Position numbers and translations under genes: made by a program | Notes under the pieces: generated by a model | The model's input: the letters and a program-made list of their open reading frames with translations, nothing else | The model's database searches: none | Told to the model about the DNA's origin: nothing | Part shown: piece by piece, positions 6,529 through 13,651 of the stretch | Layout: each line of letters begins with the position of its first letter | Position numbering within the stretch: position 1 is the first letter of the stretch | Source of the DNA: an uncultured Bacteroidota bacterium | Lineage (GTDB): Bacteria > Bacteroidota > Bacteroidia > UBA7662 | Direction: 5' to 3' | Assembly (NCBI GenBank): GCA_903908015.1 | Contig: CAIVQI010000080.1 | Span: 1-15,466 of the forward strand | DNA: 15,466 bases

Positions 6529-7593
6529 TTATTTCATTCTGTTGATGGCTTCAAGGGCCTTGTCATAGCCAGGTTCAATCTTCAGTACCTGCTTGAAGTC
6601 AGCCAATGCCTTTTCCTTTTGTCCACTCTGCTCGTAGGCCAATCCCCTATTCTGAAGGGCGCGATAATGGGCTGGGTCGGACGCAATGAGCCGGTCAAAC
6701 CAGCGAACCGACTCAGGATAATTGCCCTCCAATAAATAGGTATAACCCAAATTGAATAAGGCATCTGGATGCGCCGGATGACGGGTGAGCATGAGTTGAT
6801 AATCCTGGCGCGCACTATCAGGGTATCCCTGATCTTGAAGTAAGGTGCCCCGGGCATAGAGCGCCTCTAAATAATTGGAGTCGACCCGAATCACATTGCT
6901 GAAATAGCGATAAGCCAGTGCGCTGTTGTCGTACTGATGCAGGAGTCCGAGTTGCATCATGGCTTCGGTGTGCTCGGGCTCTTGCTCCATGCAGGTCAGA
7001 AAAGCAGATTCAGCCTGTTCGCGCTTGCCTTGCTCGAGGTGCACCATGCCTTTCCAAAAATAACCATCAGCGTGGTGAATGTCTGCCTTCAATCCTTCAT
7101 TGAGGTAGAACATTGCGGAGTTGTATTTTTTGTTCATGAAAGCCAATTCTCCTCGCTTCACGTGGGCATTGGCCAATTTGGGATCTTTACGGGTGGCCAC
7201 GGCCAAAGCATCGTCGGCCTGGGAAAAAGCACCCAACTTGATATAAACTTCGGCCGCGGTCAGGAAATAGTCGGCCCGCCCCGTGTCGAGTGAAAAAAGA
7301 GAGCGAAGGTCGACCATGGCCGGTTCATACTGGCCATGACGCAAGTAGTAGCGGGCGCGTGAATGGTAGTGTTCGGGGTTACGTGGTTCTGAACGCACAC
7401 GACGGTTGAGCTCCGATAATTCAGGATCTAAGGCAGGAGCTTCGGACACCACCTCAGACCCTGAAGGGAGGTCCTGATCTTTGCAGGCGTTCATCTGCAC
7501 AATAATCCCAAGTAAAAACCAGACGAACGAGGATTTATTGACAGCCCAATGAATGGGCTGTAGCGATGACACTGATTTTAGAAGATGAAGCAC
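6529..7593 (-). CDS. TPR-repeat lipoprotein
   Basis: A protein of about 354 residues. Near the N-terminus a hydrophobic segment (SSFVWFLLGIIVQMNAC) ends in a cysteine followed by KDQD, a plausible lipoprotein processing site, so the protein is probably lipid-anchored and periplasm-facing. After a polar linker come eight consecutive canonical 34-residue TPR units covering almost all the rest, from NPEHYHSRARYYLRHGQYEPA to ALQNRGLAYEQSGQKEKALADF. TPR arrays mediate protein-protein contacts; the partner is unknown. The start is uncertain: no ATG lies in frame before the lipobox. GTG 7593 follows GGAAAAA and is chosen here; GTG 7572, TTG 7602 and TTG 7632 are alternatives, the last overlapping the promoter box. 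It heads the minus-strand run and is 19 bases before thrS, so it probably shares that transcript. Confidence 0.8.
   Translation of the reverse strand: MLHLLKSVSSLQPIHWAVNKSSFVWFLLGIIVQMNACKDQDLPSGSEVVSEAPALDPELSELNRRVRSEPRNPEHYHSRARYYLRHGQYEPAMVDLRSLFSLDTGRADYFLTAAEVYIKLGAFSQADDALAVATRKDPKLANAHVKRGELAFMNKKYNSAMFYLNEGLKADIHHADGYFWKGMVHLEQGKREQAESAFLTCMEQEPEHTEAMMQLGLLHQYDNSALAYRYFSNVIRVDSNYLEALYARGTLLQDQGYPDSARQDYQLMLTRHPAHPDALFNLGYTYLLEGNYPESVRWFDRLIASDPAHYRALQNRGLAYEQSGQKEKALADFKQVLKIEPGYDKALEAINRMK
7541..7561. repeat. Perfect 8-bp inverted repeat
   Basis: ACAGCCCA (7541-7548) and TGGGCTGT (7554-7561) flank a 5-base spacer, giving a strong hairpin near the 5' end of the TPR lipoprotein gene (it encodes QPIHW there). 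There is no T-run on either side in either direction, so it is not an intrinsic terminator. It could be an mRNA structure near the start codon, an operator, or chance. Confidence 0.5.
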
Positions 7594-7613
7594 TTTTTCC
7601 AAAAGGGATGCGG

Positions 7614-7621
7614 TATTTTTG
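7614..7621 (+). promoter_or_regulatory. -7 promoter box for the TolB-like gene
   Basis: TATTTTTG matches TAnnTTTG exactly and ends 24 bases before the ATG at 7646, so transcription would start about 7626-7628 with a leader of under 20 bases. No clear -33 element is seen. It is the left arm of a palindrome with the box at 7630-7637. Confidence 0.6.
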
Positions 7622-7629
7622 CAGGCCGA

Positions 7630-7637
7630 CAAAAATA
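7630..7637 (-). promoter_or_regulatory. -7 promoter box for the TPR-thrS operon
   Basis: Read on the minus strand this is TATTTTTG, the same perfect TAnnTTTG box, only eight bases from the plus-strand box. A start near 7623-7625 would give a leader of about 30 bases to GTG 7593. The two boxes point toward each other, so two polymerases could not be bound at once. Confidence 0.55.
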
Positions 7638-7645
7638 GGTTTTAT

Positions 7646-8788
7646 ATGCAAAAAATTGCACGACTTTATCTGTTGAAATTCATTCTCATTGGCTTGATTT
7701 CATTTGTTTTTTTTACGGCATGGTCTTTCGGATGGGCTAGCCAAGCCCTTGCCCAAGAGCCCGCCATCCAACCCATTGATGTTTCGAAGGAAGGAAGAGA
7801 CCCCCAATTGGAAGGAGAAAAGCACTTTCGGAACCTACAACAGCTCACTTTTGGGGGCGATAATGCCGAGGCTTACTGGAGCTTCGACAACAAGCGCCTT
7901 GTTTTTCAGTCCAATTTCAGGGACTGGAAGGTGGAATGTGACCAAATCTTTATGTTCGATGTGTTGAGGCAGGGTGTTCGCCCCCGCATGGTCAGCACGG
8001 GCTTAGGCCGAACCACCTGTGCTTATTTTATGCCAGGCGATTCCACTTTTTTGTATGCATCGACCCATCTGGCCAGTGAACAATGTCCGACACCCCCCAA
8101 GCCACGAGAGGATGGGAAATATCTATGGCCCATCGACACAGGATATGATATTTTTGTGGCCTCCGAGCAAGGGAAAATTGTTCGAAGGCTAACAGATGCG
8201 CCTGGATATGATGCGGAAGGCACCATCTCCCCTGACGGTAAAAAAATGGTATTCACCAGCATCAGAAATGGTGACCTTGATCTCTATGTCATGAAATTAA
8301 AAAATGGCCGCACCAAACAAGTGACACGTCTGCCTGGCTACGATGGAGGTGCCTTTTTCTCTCCTGATAGCAAATGGCTCGTGTTTCGGGCGTCACGGCC
8401 AAAAACTGAGGCTGAGTTGAAGGAATACCAGGACTTACTCGCTCAGGGACTTGTGGCACCCACCCAAATGGAGATTTTTATTTGTCGAACCAACGGAAAA
8501 AAACTAAAGCAAGTGACTCAGCTTGGCAAAGCCAATTGGGCTCCGTTTTTTCATCCATCCGGACAAAAAATCATTTTTTCATCGAACCACCACAGTAAGC
8601 GGGGCTATCAATTTAATTTGTTTATGGTGGACCTGAACGGCGAAAATTTAGAGCAGATTTCATTCGACCCTACTTTCGATGCCTTTCCCATGTTCTCGCC
8701 AGATGGAAAAAAAATTGTGTTTTCATCAAACCGATTTAATGAGGGGACTCGGGCCACCAATGTGTTCATCGCCGATTGGGTGGATTAG
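7646..8788 (+). CDS. Exported TolB-like (PD40) beta-propeller protein
   Basis: A 380-residue protein starting MQKIARLYLL with a signal peptide to about residue 37 (SQALAQ). The mature part has TolB/PD40-type propeller blades, each with a SPDGKK-V-F-S-S motif: YWSFDNKRLVFQSN (78-90), SPDGKKMVFTSIRNGD (195-210), SPDSKWLVFRAS (239-250), HPSGQKIIFSSN (303-314) and SPDGKKIVFSSNR (351-363). These are joined by segments such as RTKQVTRL and NGENLEQISFD. It lacks the TolB N-terminal domain and has no peptidase domain, so it is not a full TolB; family members often bind proteins or glycans in the periplasm. ATG 7646 is preferred over an in-frame TTG at 7619, which overlaps the promoter box. It is divergent from the TPR-thrS operon and 42 bases before hmgA, which has its own promoter box. 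Confidence 0.85.
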   Translation: MQKIARLYLLKFILIGLISFVFFTAWSFGWASQALAQEPAIQPIDVSKEGRDPQLEGEKHFRNLQQLTFGGDNAEAYWSFDNKRLVFQSNFRDWKVECDQIFMFDVLRQGVRPRMVSTGLGRTTCAYFMPGDSTFLYASTHLASEQCPTPPKPREDGKYLWPIDTGYDIFVASEQGKIVRRLTDAPGYDAEGTISPDGKKMVFTSIRNGDLDLYVMKLKNGRTKQVTRLPGYDGGAFFSPDSKWLVFRASRPKTEAELKEYQDLLAQGLVAPTQMEIFICRTNGKKLKQVTQLGKANWAPFFHPSGQKIIFSSNHHSKRGYQFNLFMVDLNGENLEQISFDPTFDAFPMFSPDGKKIVFSSNRFNEGTRATNVFIADWVD

Positions 8789-8808
8789 GATGCTGAACTA
8801 ATTTCGGA

Positions 8809-8816
8809 TATATTTG
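8809..8816 (+). promoter_or_regulatory. -7 promoter box for hmgA-hpd
   Basis: TATATTTG matches TAnnTTTG exactly, 14 bases before the ATG at 8831, which implies a very short leader. No good -33 element is seen at normal spacing, and no operator-like palindrome was noticed in the 42-base gap. Confidence 0.55.
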
Positions 8817-8830
8817 TACGAATATTTTTT

Positions 8831-10000
8831 ATGCCCATTTACCACAAACTAGGATCGATACCACCCAAGCGTCACACGCAATTTCGGAAATCGGACGGGG
8901 GCCTGTATTATGAACAATTGTTTGGCACCATTGGCTTTGATGGGATGTCGAGCCTGCTCTACCACATCCACCGGCCAACCATCATCCGATCGGTGGAACA
9001 ACCTTTGGATGTTCGCCCCGTTTTGTCTTGTCCACACAACATAACACCCCGGCGTTTGATGGGTTTCGATGTGCCCTTCATTGATGATTATCTGCAGGCA
9101 CGTACTCCCCTTTTGGCCAACAACGATGTGGTCATTGGCCTGGCTGCTCCGAAACAGTCGATGTCCGATTACTTCTACAAAAACGCAGATGCTGATGAGT
9201 TGATTTTTGTGCACCGGGGGTCGGGCACCCTGCGTACCCAATTGGGTAATATTCCCTTTGTGGCCGGCGATTACTTGTTGGTTCCCCGGGGTATGATTCA
9301 TCAATTTGTGTTCAAAGATGGTGAAAACCGCTTGTTGTATCTCGAAGCATCTTCACCCCTCTACACGCCAAAACGTTACAGAAATCATTTCGGCCAACTG
9401 CTGGAGCACTCACCCTATTGTGAGCGGGATTACAAACTCCCCGTTGAGCTGGAAACACACGATGAAATCGGTGATTTTCGCATCAAAATCCGCAAACAAG
9501 GGATGTTGCACGAGGTCGTCTATGCGACTCACCCATTCGATGTTGTGGGTTGGGATGGCTATAACTTCCCGTATGGAATTTCAATTTATGATTTTGAACC
9601 CATCACAGGACGTATTCATCAACCACCACCCGTGCATCAGATGTTCGAAAACCAGGCATTCGTGGTGTGCAGTTTTGTGCCCCGACTCTACGATTACCAC
9701 CCTTTGTCGATTCCTGCTCCCTACAACCACAGCAACATCGACAGCGAAGAGATTCTGTATTATGTGGATGGCGATTTTATGAGTCGCAACGACGTAGCCC
9801 CAGGTCAAATCACCTTGCATCCAGGCGGCATTCCACACGGACCACATCCTGGGGCTTACGAACGAAGCATTGGCAAGAAAGAAACCGCAGAATATGCCGT
9901 TATGATCGATACTTTTCGTCCTCTTGGCCTCACCGACGCTGCAATGTCGATCGATGATGGTCGCTATTTCCGCTCTTGGATGGAAAATCAGTACGAATAA
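8831..10000 (+). CDS. hmgA: Homogentisate 1,2-dioxygenase
   Basis: A 389-residue protein of the compact bacterial type. This iron(II) enzyme opens the ring of homogentisate to give maleylacetoacetate in tyrosine and phenylalanine degradation. The C-terminal cupin region carries PYNHSNIDSEEILYYVDGDF and LHPGGIPHGPHPG. His300, Glu306 and His336 have the same spacing (6 and 36 residues) as the iron ligands His335, Glu341 and His371 of the human enzyme. An N-terminal cupin-like half includes DELIFVHRGSGTLRTQLG (122-139) and GDYLLVPRGMIHQF (146-159). The next gene, hpd, makes its substrate and starts 33 bases after this stop. The following pathway enzymes (fumarylacetoacetase, maleylacetoacetate isomerase) are not in the window. 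Confidence 0.93.
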   Translation: MPIYHKLGSIPPKRHTQFRKSDGGLYYEQLFGTIGFDGMSSLLYHIHRPTIIRSVEQPLDVRPVLSCPHNITPRRLMGFDVPFIDDYLQARTPLLANNDVVIGLAAPKQSMSDYFYKNADADELIFVHRGSGTLRTQLGNIPFVAGDYLLVPRGMIHQFVFKDGENRLLYLEASSPLYTPKRYRNHFGQLLEHSPYCERDYKLPVELETHDEIGDFRIKIRKQGMLHEVVYATHPFDVVGWDGYNFPYGISIYDFEPITGRIHQPPPVHQMFENQAFVVCSFVPRLYDYHPLSIPAPYNHSNIDSEEILYYVDGDFMSRNDVAPGQITLHPGGIPHGPHPGAYERSIGKKETAEYAVMIDTFRPLGLTDAAMSIDDGRYFRSWMENQYE

Positions 10001-10033
10001 ACACAACCAAACGCAACAGAATTTAATTTATTT

Positions 10034-11158
10034 ATGCTCACAGACACACTCCCTCAAAACAGCATTCAAACCGATTTTTTGCCCTTATTGGGCACAGACC
10101 ACATAGAATTTTATGTAGGCAATGCCAAGCAATCGGCCTATTATTACCAGGCAGCATTTGGCTTCGCCTTGATTGCCTATGCTGGGCCAGAAACAGGTTG
10201 TAGAGACCGCGCTTCCTATGTTCTTCAGCAAGACAAAATCCGTCTTGTGTTAACAACCTCCCTTGTGCCCGACTCACCCATCAGCGAGCATGTACGGGTT
10301 CATGGTGATGGGGTGAAGGTGCTGGCCCTTTGGGTTGAAGATGCCCGTGCAGCCTTTGAAGCTACGGTATCGAGGGGAGCCAAACCGCATGCTGCGCCTC
10401 AGGTTCATCAAGATGAATTTGGGGAAGTGGTGACGGCCAGCATCCATACCTATGGGGATACCTTGCATACATTTGTTGAACGCAAGAATTATTCCGGATT
10501 GTTTATGCCTGGTTTTTCTACACCCTCTTGGCACATTCCACATGGAGAAGTTGGCCTTCGCTATGTTGATCATTGTGTAGGAAATGTTGGTTGGGGTGAA
10601 ATGAATCAGTGGGTGCAGTTTTATGAGGATGTGATGGGCTTTAAATTGCTCATTACGTTCGACGATCAAGATATATCTACAGATTATACCGCATTGATGT
10701 CTAAAGTGGTATCGAACGGCAACGGATTTGTGAAATTTCCCATCAATGAACCGGCGAAAGGCAGGAAGAAATCGCAAATAGAGGAGTATGTGGAGTATTA
10801 TCAAGGGGCTGGTGTGCAGCATATTGCCGTAGCAACCGACAATATTTTGCATACGGTTGCTGAACTGCGCCGCCGTGGGGTAGAGTTTTTACAGGTGCCC
10901 GACACCTATTACGAGGATTTATTGGAACGCGTGGGCCACATCGACGAAGATTTACCGGATTTGCGCGCGCTCAACATATTGGTGGACCGCGACGAAGAGG
11001 GCTATTTGCTACAAATTTTTACTAAGCCCGTAGAGGATCGACCGACCCTGTTTTTTGAGATCATACAGCGCAAGGGCGCCCGTTCGTTTGGTAAAGGCAA
11101 TTTCAAAGCCCTCTTCGAAGCCATTGAACGCGAACAGGGTCGCCGAGGCAATTTATAG
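10034..11158 (+). CDS. hpd: 4-Hydroxyphenylpyruvate dioxygenase
   Basis: A 374-residue non-heme iron dioxygenase that converts 4-hydroxyphenylpyruvate to homogentisate with loss of CO2. Two vicinal-oxygen-chelate halves are visible: the N-terminal half (IEFYVGNAKQSAYYYQAAFGF, 24-44) and the catalytic C-terminal half with iron ligands His180 (YVDHCVGNV), His263 (GVQHIAVAT) and Glu342 (LFFEIIQRKGARSFGKGNF). The FGKGNFKALFEAIE tail is the conserved C-terminal helix region that closes the active site. Length is normal. It probably shares a transcript with hmgA, 33 bases upstream. An inverted repeat starts 15 bases after its stop. Confidence 0.96.
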   Translation: MLTDTLPQNSIQTDFLPLLGTDHIEFYVGNAKQSAYYYQAAFGFALIAYAGPETGCRDRASYVLQQDKIRLVLTTSLVPDSPISEHVRVHGDGVKVLALWVEDARAAFEATVSRGAKPHAAPQVHQDEFGEVVTASIHTYGDTLHTFVERKNYSGLFMPGFSTPSWHIPHGEVGLRYVDHCVGNVGWGEMNQWVQFYEDVMGFKLLITFDDQDISTDYTALMSKVVSNGNGFVKFPINEPAKGRKKSQIEEYVEYYQGAGVQHIAVATDNILHTVAELRRRGVEFLQVPDTYYEDLLERVGHIDEDLPDLRALNILVDRDEEGYLLQIFTKPVEDRPTLFFEIIQRKGARSFGKGNFKALFEAIEREQGRRGNL

Positions 11159-11172
11159 CTGAACGACCGATA

Positions 11173-11212
11173 AAGGGCTTTTAGCCAAACTTCTTGATTT
11201 CTGAAAGCCCTT
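11173..11212. terminator. Stem-loop between convergent hpd and gdhA
   Basis: Arms 11173-11184 (AAGGGCTTTTAG) and 11201-11212 (CTGAAAGCCCTT) pair over 12 positions with one G-U pair and a 16-base loop. No long T-run follows on either strand, so termination is a guess based on its place between convergent genes. A second nested hairpin follows at 11233-11263. Confidence 0.45.
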
Positions 11213-11232
11213 CTAAAAATGTCGATTTAATT

Positions 11233-11263
11233 TTCCATGGGGCTTAGCCCAAAATTCATGGAA
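11233..11263. repeat. Nested inverted repeat
   Basis: Outer arms TTCCATG (11233-11239) and CATGGAA (11257-11263) enclose an inner GGG-CTTAG-CCC hairpin (11240-11250). It lies in the non-coding gap between hpd and gdhA and its right half merges into the degenerate first copy of the tandem repeat. It may help stop or stabilise transcripts from either side. Confidence 0.45.
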
Positions 11264-11313
11264 GGACCCCCTAAAATCATGGGAAAACCCCCTAAAATCA
11301 TGGGAAAACCCCC
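11248..11313. repeat. 21-bp tandem repeat at the 3' end of gdhA
   Basis: Two perfect adjacent 21-bp units, 11267-11287 and 11288-11308, each starting CCCCCTAAAATCATGG and ending GAAAA, followed by a further CCCCC (11309-11313). A degenerate copy with one extra base and a few changes precedes them (about 11248-11266). The gdhA stop codon and its last codons lie in the rightmost part. Each unit is 7 codons long and repeats the TGA in the gdhA frame. Confidence 0.8.
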
Positions 11314-12725
11314 AGAGACTCGTAGGAACGGGCAATTTTTCTAATGGCTACTACAAATGCTGCAGTGCGGTAGTCGGGAATGGCTGGATTTTCTTTTCGT
11401 GCAGAACGAAGTTGCCGATACGCCTCGATCATGGTTTCCTCCAAACCCGAGTAGACAAAATCTACCTCATCGGCACCCCGGCCGATGAGCCGTTTTTGCG
11501 TTTCATCGAGGTTTCGGCCAGTTAGGTCTTCCACGGCAGCAATGATTTGCTTGTTCAAATTCTCATCGAAACGTTTTCCGAGTCGACCAAACCGAACATG
11601 TGACAGATTCTTCAACCACTCGAAATATGAAACGGTTACCCCGCCGGCGTTCAAGTATATATCGGGGAGCACCATTATACCTTTGGCATTCAGTATGGCT
11701 TCAGCTTCAGCTGTAATTGGACCATTAGCGGCTTCCCCAATAATCTTTGCCTTAATCCGGGCCGCATTGCCCTCGTGGATTTGATTTTCCAATGCAGCGG
11801 GAATGAGGATGTCGCAGGCCAATTCCAGCGCGTCAGTGGTTTGGCTTAAATTAGTGGCTCCGGGGAAATCAAGAATACTGCCCGTAGCCTTCCTGTGTGC
11901 TACCACAGCCTGGTAATCGAGTCCCTCCGGATGATGAATCGCACCCTCAAATTCGGCCAATGCAATAATCTTGCATCCACCCTCATGAAAATACTTGGCT
12001 GCATGATAGCCCACGTTGCCCAAGCCTTGGATGACCACAGTTTTGCCTTCTAAGCCCGTATGCAATCCGAGCACCTGCATATCATCCTCAAAACTACACG
12101 CTTCACGTACCCCAAAAAACACACCCAAACCTGTCGCTTCGCGTCGTCCGGCAATTCCTCCCTGGGTAATGGGCTTGCCCGTTACACACGCAATTCCATC
12201 GGTTTGATTGGGGAAAAAGGTGGTATACGTATCCATGATCCAGCTCATTTCCCGTTCACCAGTGCCATAATCAGGCGCGGGAACGTCTGTACCTGGCCCA
12301 ATGAAGTTCTTTTTGATGAGCTCTGTAGTGTATCGGCGGGTAATTCGCTCCAATTGTTCGACAGTATATTTTCGGGGATCTATTTTGATGCCGCCCTTAG
12401 CCCCACCAAAAGGGACGTCAACGATCGCACATTTGTAGGTCATGAGGGCCGCCAGCGCCATAACTTCATCCTGATTGACCGACATCGCGTATCTGATTCC
12501 CCCTTTGGTGGGCATTCGGTGGTGAGAATGCTCCACCCTGTAGGCTTCAACCACTTCCAATGAATCACCTACACGCACAGGAAATCGCATACTGTAAATG
12601 CTGTTACAATACTTTACCTGATCCAGTACCCCTGGAGGAGCCTGAACAAAAGCAGCGGCTTTGTCAAAGTAAGCGGACACATCCGCAAAAAAACTATGTT
12701 TGGGAGATTCCGAGGTGTGGGTCAT
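11298..12725 (-). CDS. gdhA: Glutamate dehydrogenase (Glu/Leu/Phe/Val dehydrogenase family)
   Basis: A 475-residue cytoplasmic enzyme interconverting glutamate and 2-oxoglutarate plus ammonia. The substrate domain has PTKGGIRYA (Lys74), TYKCAIVDVPFGGAKGGIK (Lys98, Lys110) and PAPDYGTGEREMSW (Asp152, catalytic position). The nucleotide-binding domain has the GLGNVG motif at 234-239, followed by an acidic ALAEFEGA strand end that would suit NAD, though cofactor choice is only a guess. IPAALENQI and EAANGPITAEAE are conserved core segments. Length is somewhat above the common 410-450, through an N-terminal extension. It starts 39 bases after ccmD on the same strand and could be cotranscribed; no TAnnTTTG box is present just upstream. 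The stop lies within a tandem repeat. Confidence 0.94.
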   Translation of the reverse strand: MTHTSESPKHSFFADVSAYFDKAAAFVQAPPGVLDQVKYCNSIYSMRFPVRVGDSLEVVEAYRVEHSHHRMPTKGGIRYAMSVNQDEVMALAALMTYKCAIVDVPFGGAKGGIKIDPRKYTVEQLERITRRYTTELIKKNFIGPGTDVPAPDYGTGEREMSWIMDTYTTFFPNQTDGIACVTGKPITQGGIAGRREATGLGVFFGVREACSFEDDMQVLGLHTGLEGKTVVIQGLGNVGYHAAKYFHEGGCKIIALAEFEGAIHHPEGLDYQAVVAHRKATGSILDFPGATNLSQTTDALELACDILIPAALENQIHEGNAARIKAKIIGEAANGPITAEAEAILNAKGIMVLPDIYLNAGGVTVSYFEWLKNLSHVRFGRLGKRFDENLNKQIIAAVEDLTGRNLDETQKRLIGRGADEVDFVYSGLEETMIEAYRQLRSARKENPAIPDYRTAAFVVAIRKIARSYESLGVFP

Positions 12726-12764
12726 TTTTATGTATTTAATGTTAATTTATCCCAAAAAATTACT

Positions 12765-12962
12765 TTAATCATTTTGACCTGAAAAATCATCCATTTCTTT
12801 TTCTAGTTGAGACAATCTCTGCTCAAGAAACATCAAGAAAAAAACAATGCCTGCGAAAATAAGGAGAACAACGGCAAGTAAAACATAGATTTTGCCGTTA
12901 CTGCGCATCAAGTCTGCCATTTCGACTGATGACTGAGCGTTTTGAAGAAAAAAAACAGACAT
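12765..12962 (-). CDS. ccmD: CcmD-like small membrane protein
   Basis: A 65-residue protein with a single transmembrane helix (about 25-46, YVLLAVVLLIFAGIVFFLMFL) followed by a charged helix EQRLSQLEKEMDDF. This is the size and layout of CcmD, which in system I cytochrome c maturation joins the CcmAB-CcmC complex and helps release heme-loaded CcmE. It starts 15 bases after ccmC, the normal position for ccmD. ATG 12960-12962 is used; an internal ATG (residue 15) would also give a complete helix. Confidence 0.8.
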   Translation of the reverse strand: MSVFFLQNAQSSVEMADLMRSNGKIYVLLAVVLLIFAGIVFFLMFLEQRLSQLEKEMDDFSGQND

Positions 12963-12977
12963 AGATGAATTGGAATA

Positions 12978-13649
12978 TCAGGTGAAACGGTTTTGAAGAA
13001 ACTGACTGATTCGTTGCATGCGCGCGTACACATTGGCCAACCAAAATCCTAACAAAGCAAAAGCCAAAACAGCAGGATAAAAAACCAATCGCATGCGCCC
13101 GTCCAAATCATAGCTATTGAATCCGGGGTTCCCTCCATTTCCAGGATGCAGTGAATCTGTCAGCCTGGGCAAAATAAATAGCAATGGGATGAGACAAGAG
13201 AAGGCAAAAAGGTTGTAGACTGCAGAAATTCGGGCGCGGGTTTCGGGTTGGGTAAAGGAGTTCCTGAGCACCCGATAGGCGAGGTACATCAGCAAAGCGA
13301 TGGCGGATGCATTCTGCTTGGGATCGCCGCTCCACCATGCGCCCCAAGTAAACTGAGCCCAGACCATTCCCGTGGTGAGACCGAGTAGACCGAATAAAAG
13401 TCCAACTACAGAATATGCATCTGCCCAATGATCGTGTTGCAATTGTCGTTTCCTCAAATAAACCAAACTATGCCAAGCGGAGGCGGCGAGTAGGAAAATC
13501 ATGCCGAACCACATCGGAACGTGGAAGTAGAGGTTACGGATGCTCTCGTTGAGAATGATTTTGCGTGGCACGTCGCCCATCCAGCCCATAGGAATCACGA
13601 GTAAAAGTGACAGGAGGGCAATCCACTTGTAGGGTTGTAGTCGGGGCAT
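12978..13649 (-). CDS. ccmC: Cytochrome c maturation heme-handling protein CcmC
   Basis: A 223-residue six-helix membrane protein that presents heme to CcmE in system I cytochrome c biogenesis. The tryptophan-rich motif WAQFTWGAWWSGDPKQNAS lies at about 98-115. His43 in YFHVPMW and His168 in DSLHPG fit the two periplasmic heme-ligand histidines of the family. ATG 13647-13649 was chosen: it is 2 bases after the ccmB stop and gives the usual length MPRLQPYKWIALL. The frame stays open far upstream, but that part is polar, overlaps ccmB and has no family resemblance. Confidence 0.93.
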   Translation of the reverse strand: MPRLQPYKWIALLSLLLVIPMGWMGDVPRKIILNESIRNLYFHVPMWFGMIFLLAASAWHSLVYLRKRQLQHDHWADAYSVVGLLFGLLGLTTGMVWAQFTWGAWWSGDPKQNASAIALLMYLAYRVLRNSFTQPETRARISAVYNLFAFSCLIPLLFILPRLTDSLHPGNGGNPGFNSYDLDGRMRLVFYPAVLAFALLGFWLANVYARMQRISQFLQNRFT

Positions 13650-13651
13650 AG

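Noticed and set aside
7541..7561. Hairpin read as an intrinsic terminator between the divergent genes
   Set aside because: No T-run on either strand and it lies inside the N-terminal coding part of the TPR gene; kept only as an inverted repeat.
10274..10852. 192-codon minus-strand open frame opposite hpd
   Set aside because: Antisense to hpd catalytic sequence, no start context and no family resemblance.
12060..12563. 167-codon plus-strand open frame opposite gdhA
   Set aside because: Antisense to conserved gdhA regions including the catalytic lysine motifs; composition fits a shadow frame.
12726..12764. Promoter box for gdhA (TAATTTTTTG on the minus strand)
   Set aside because: The spacing between TA and TTTG is two bases too long for TAnnTTTG, so it was not called.
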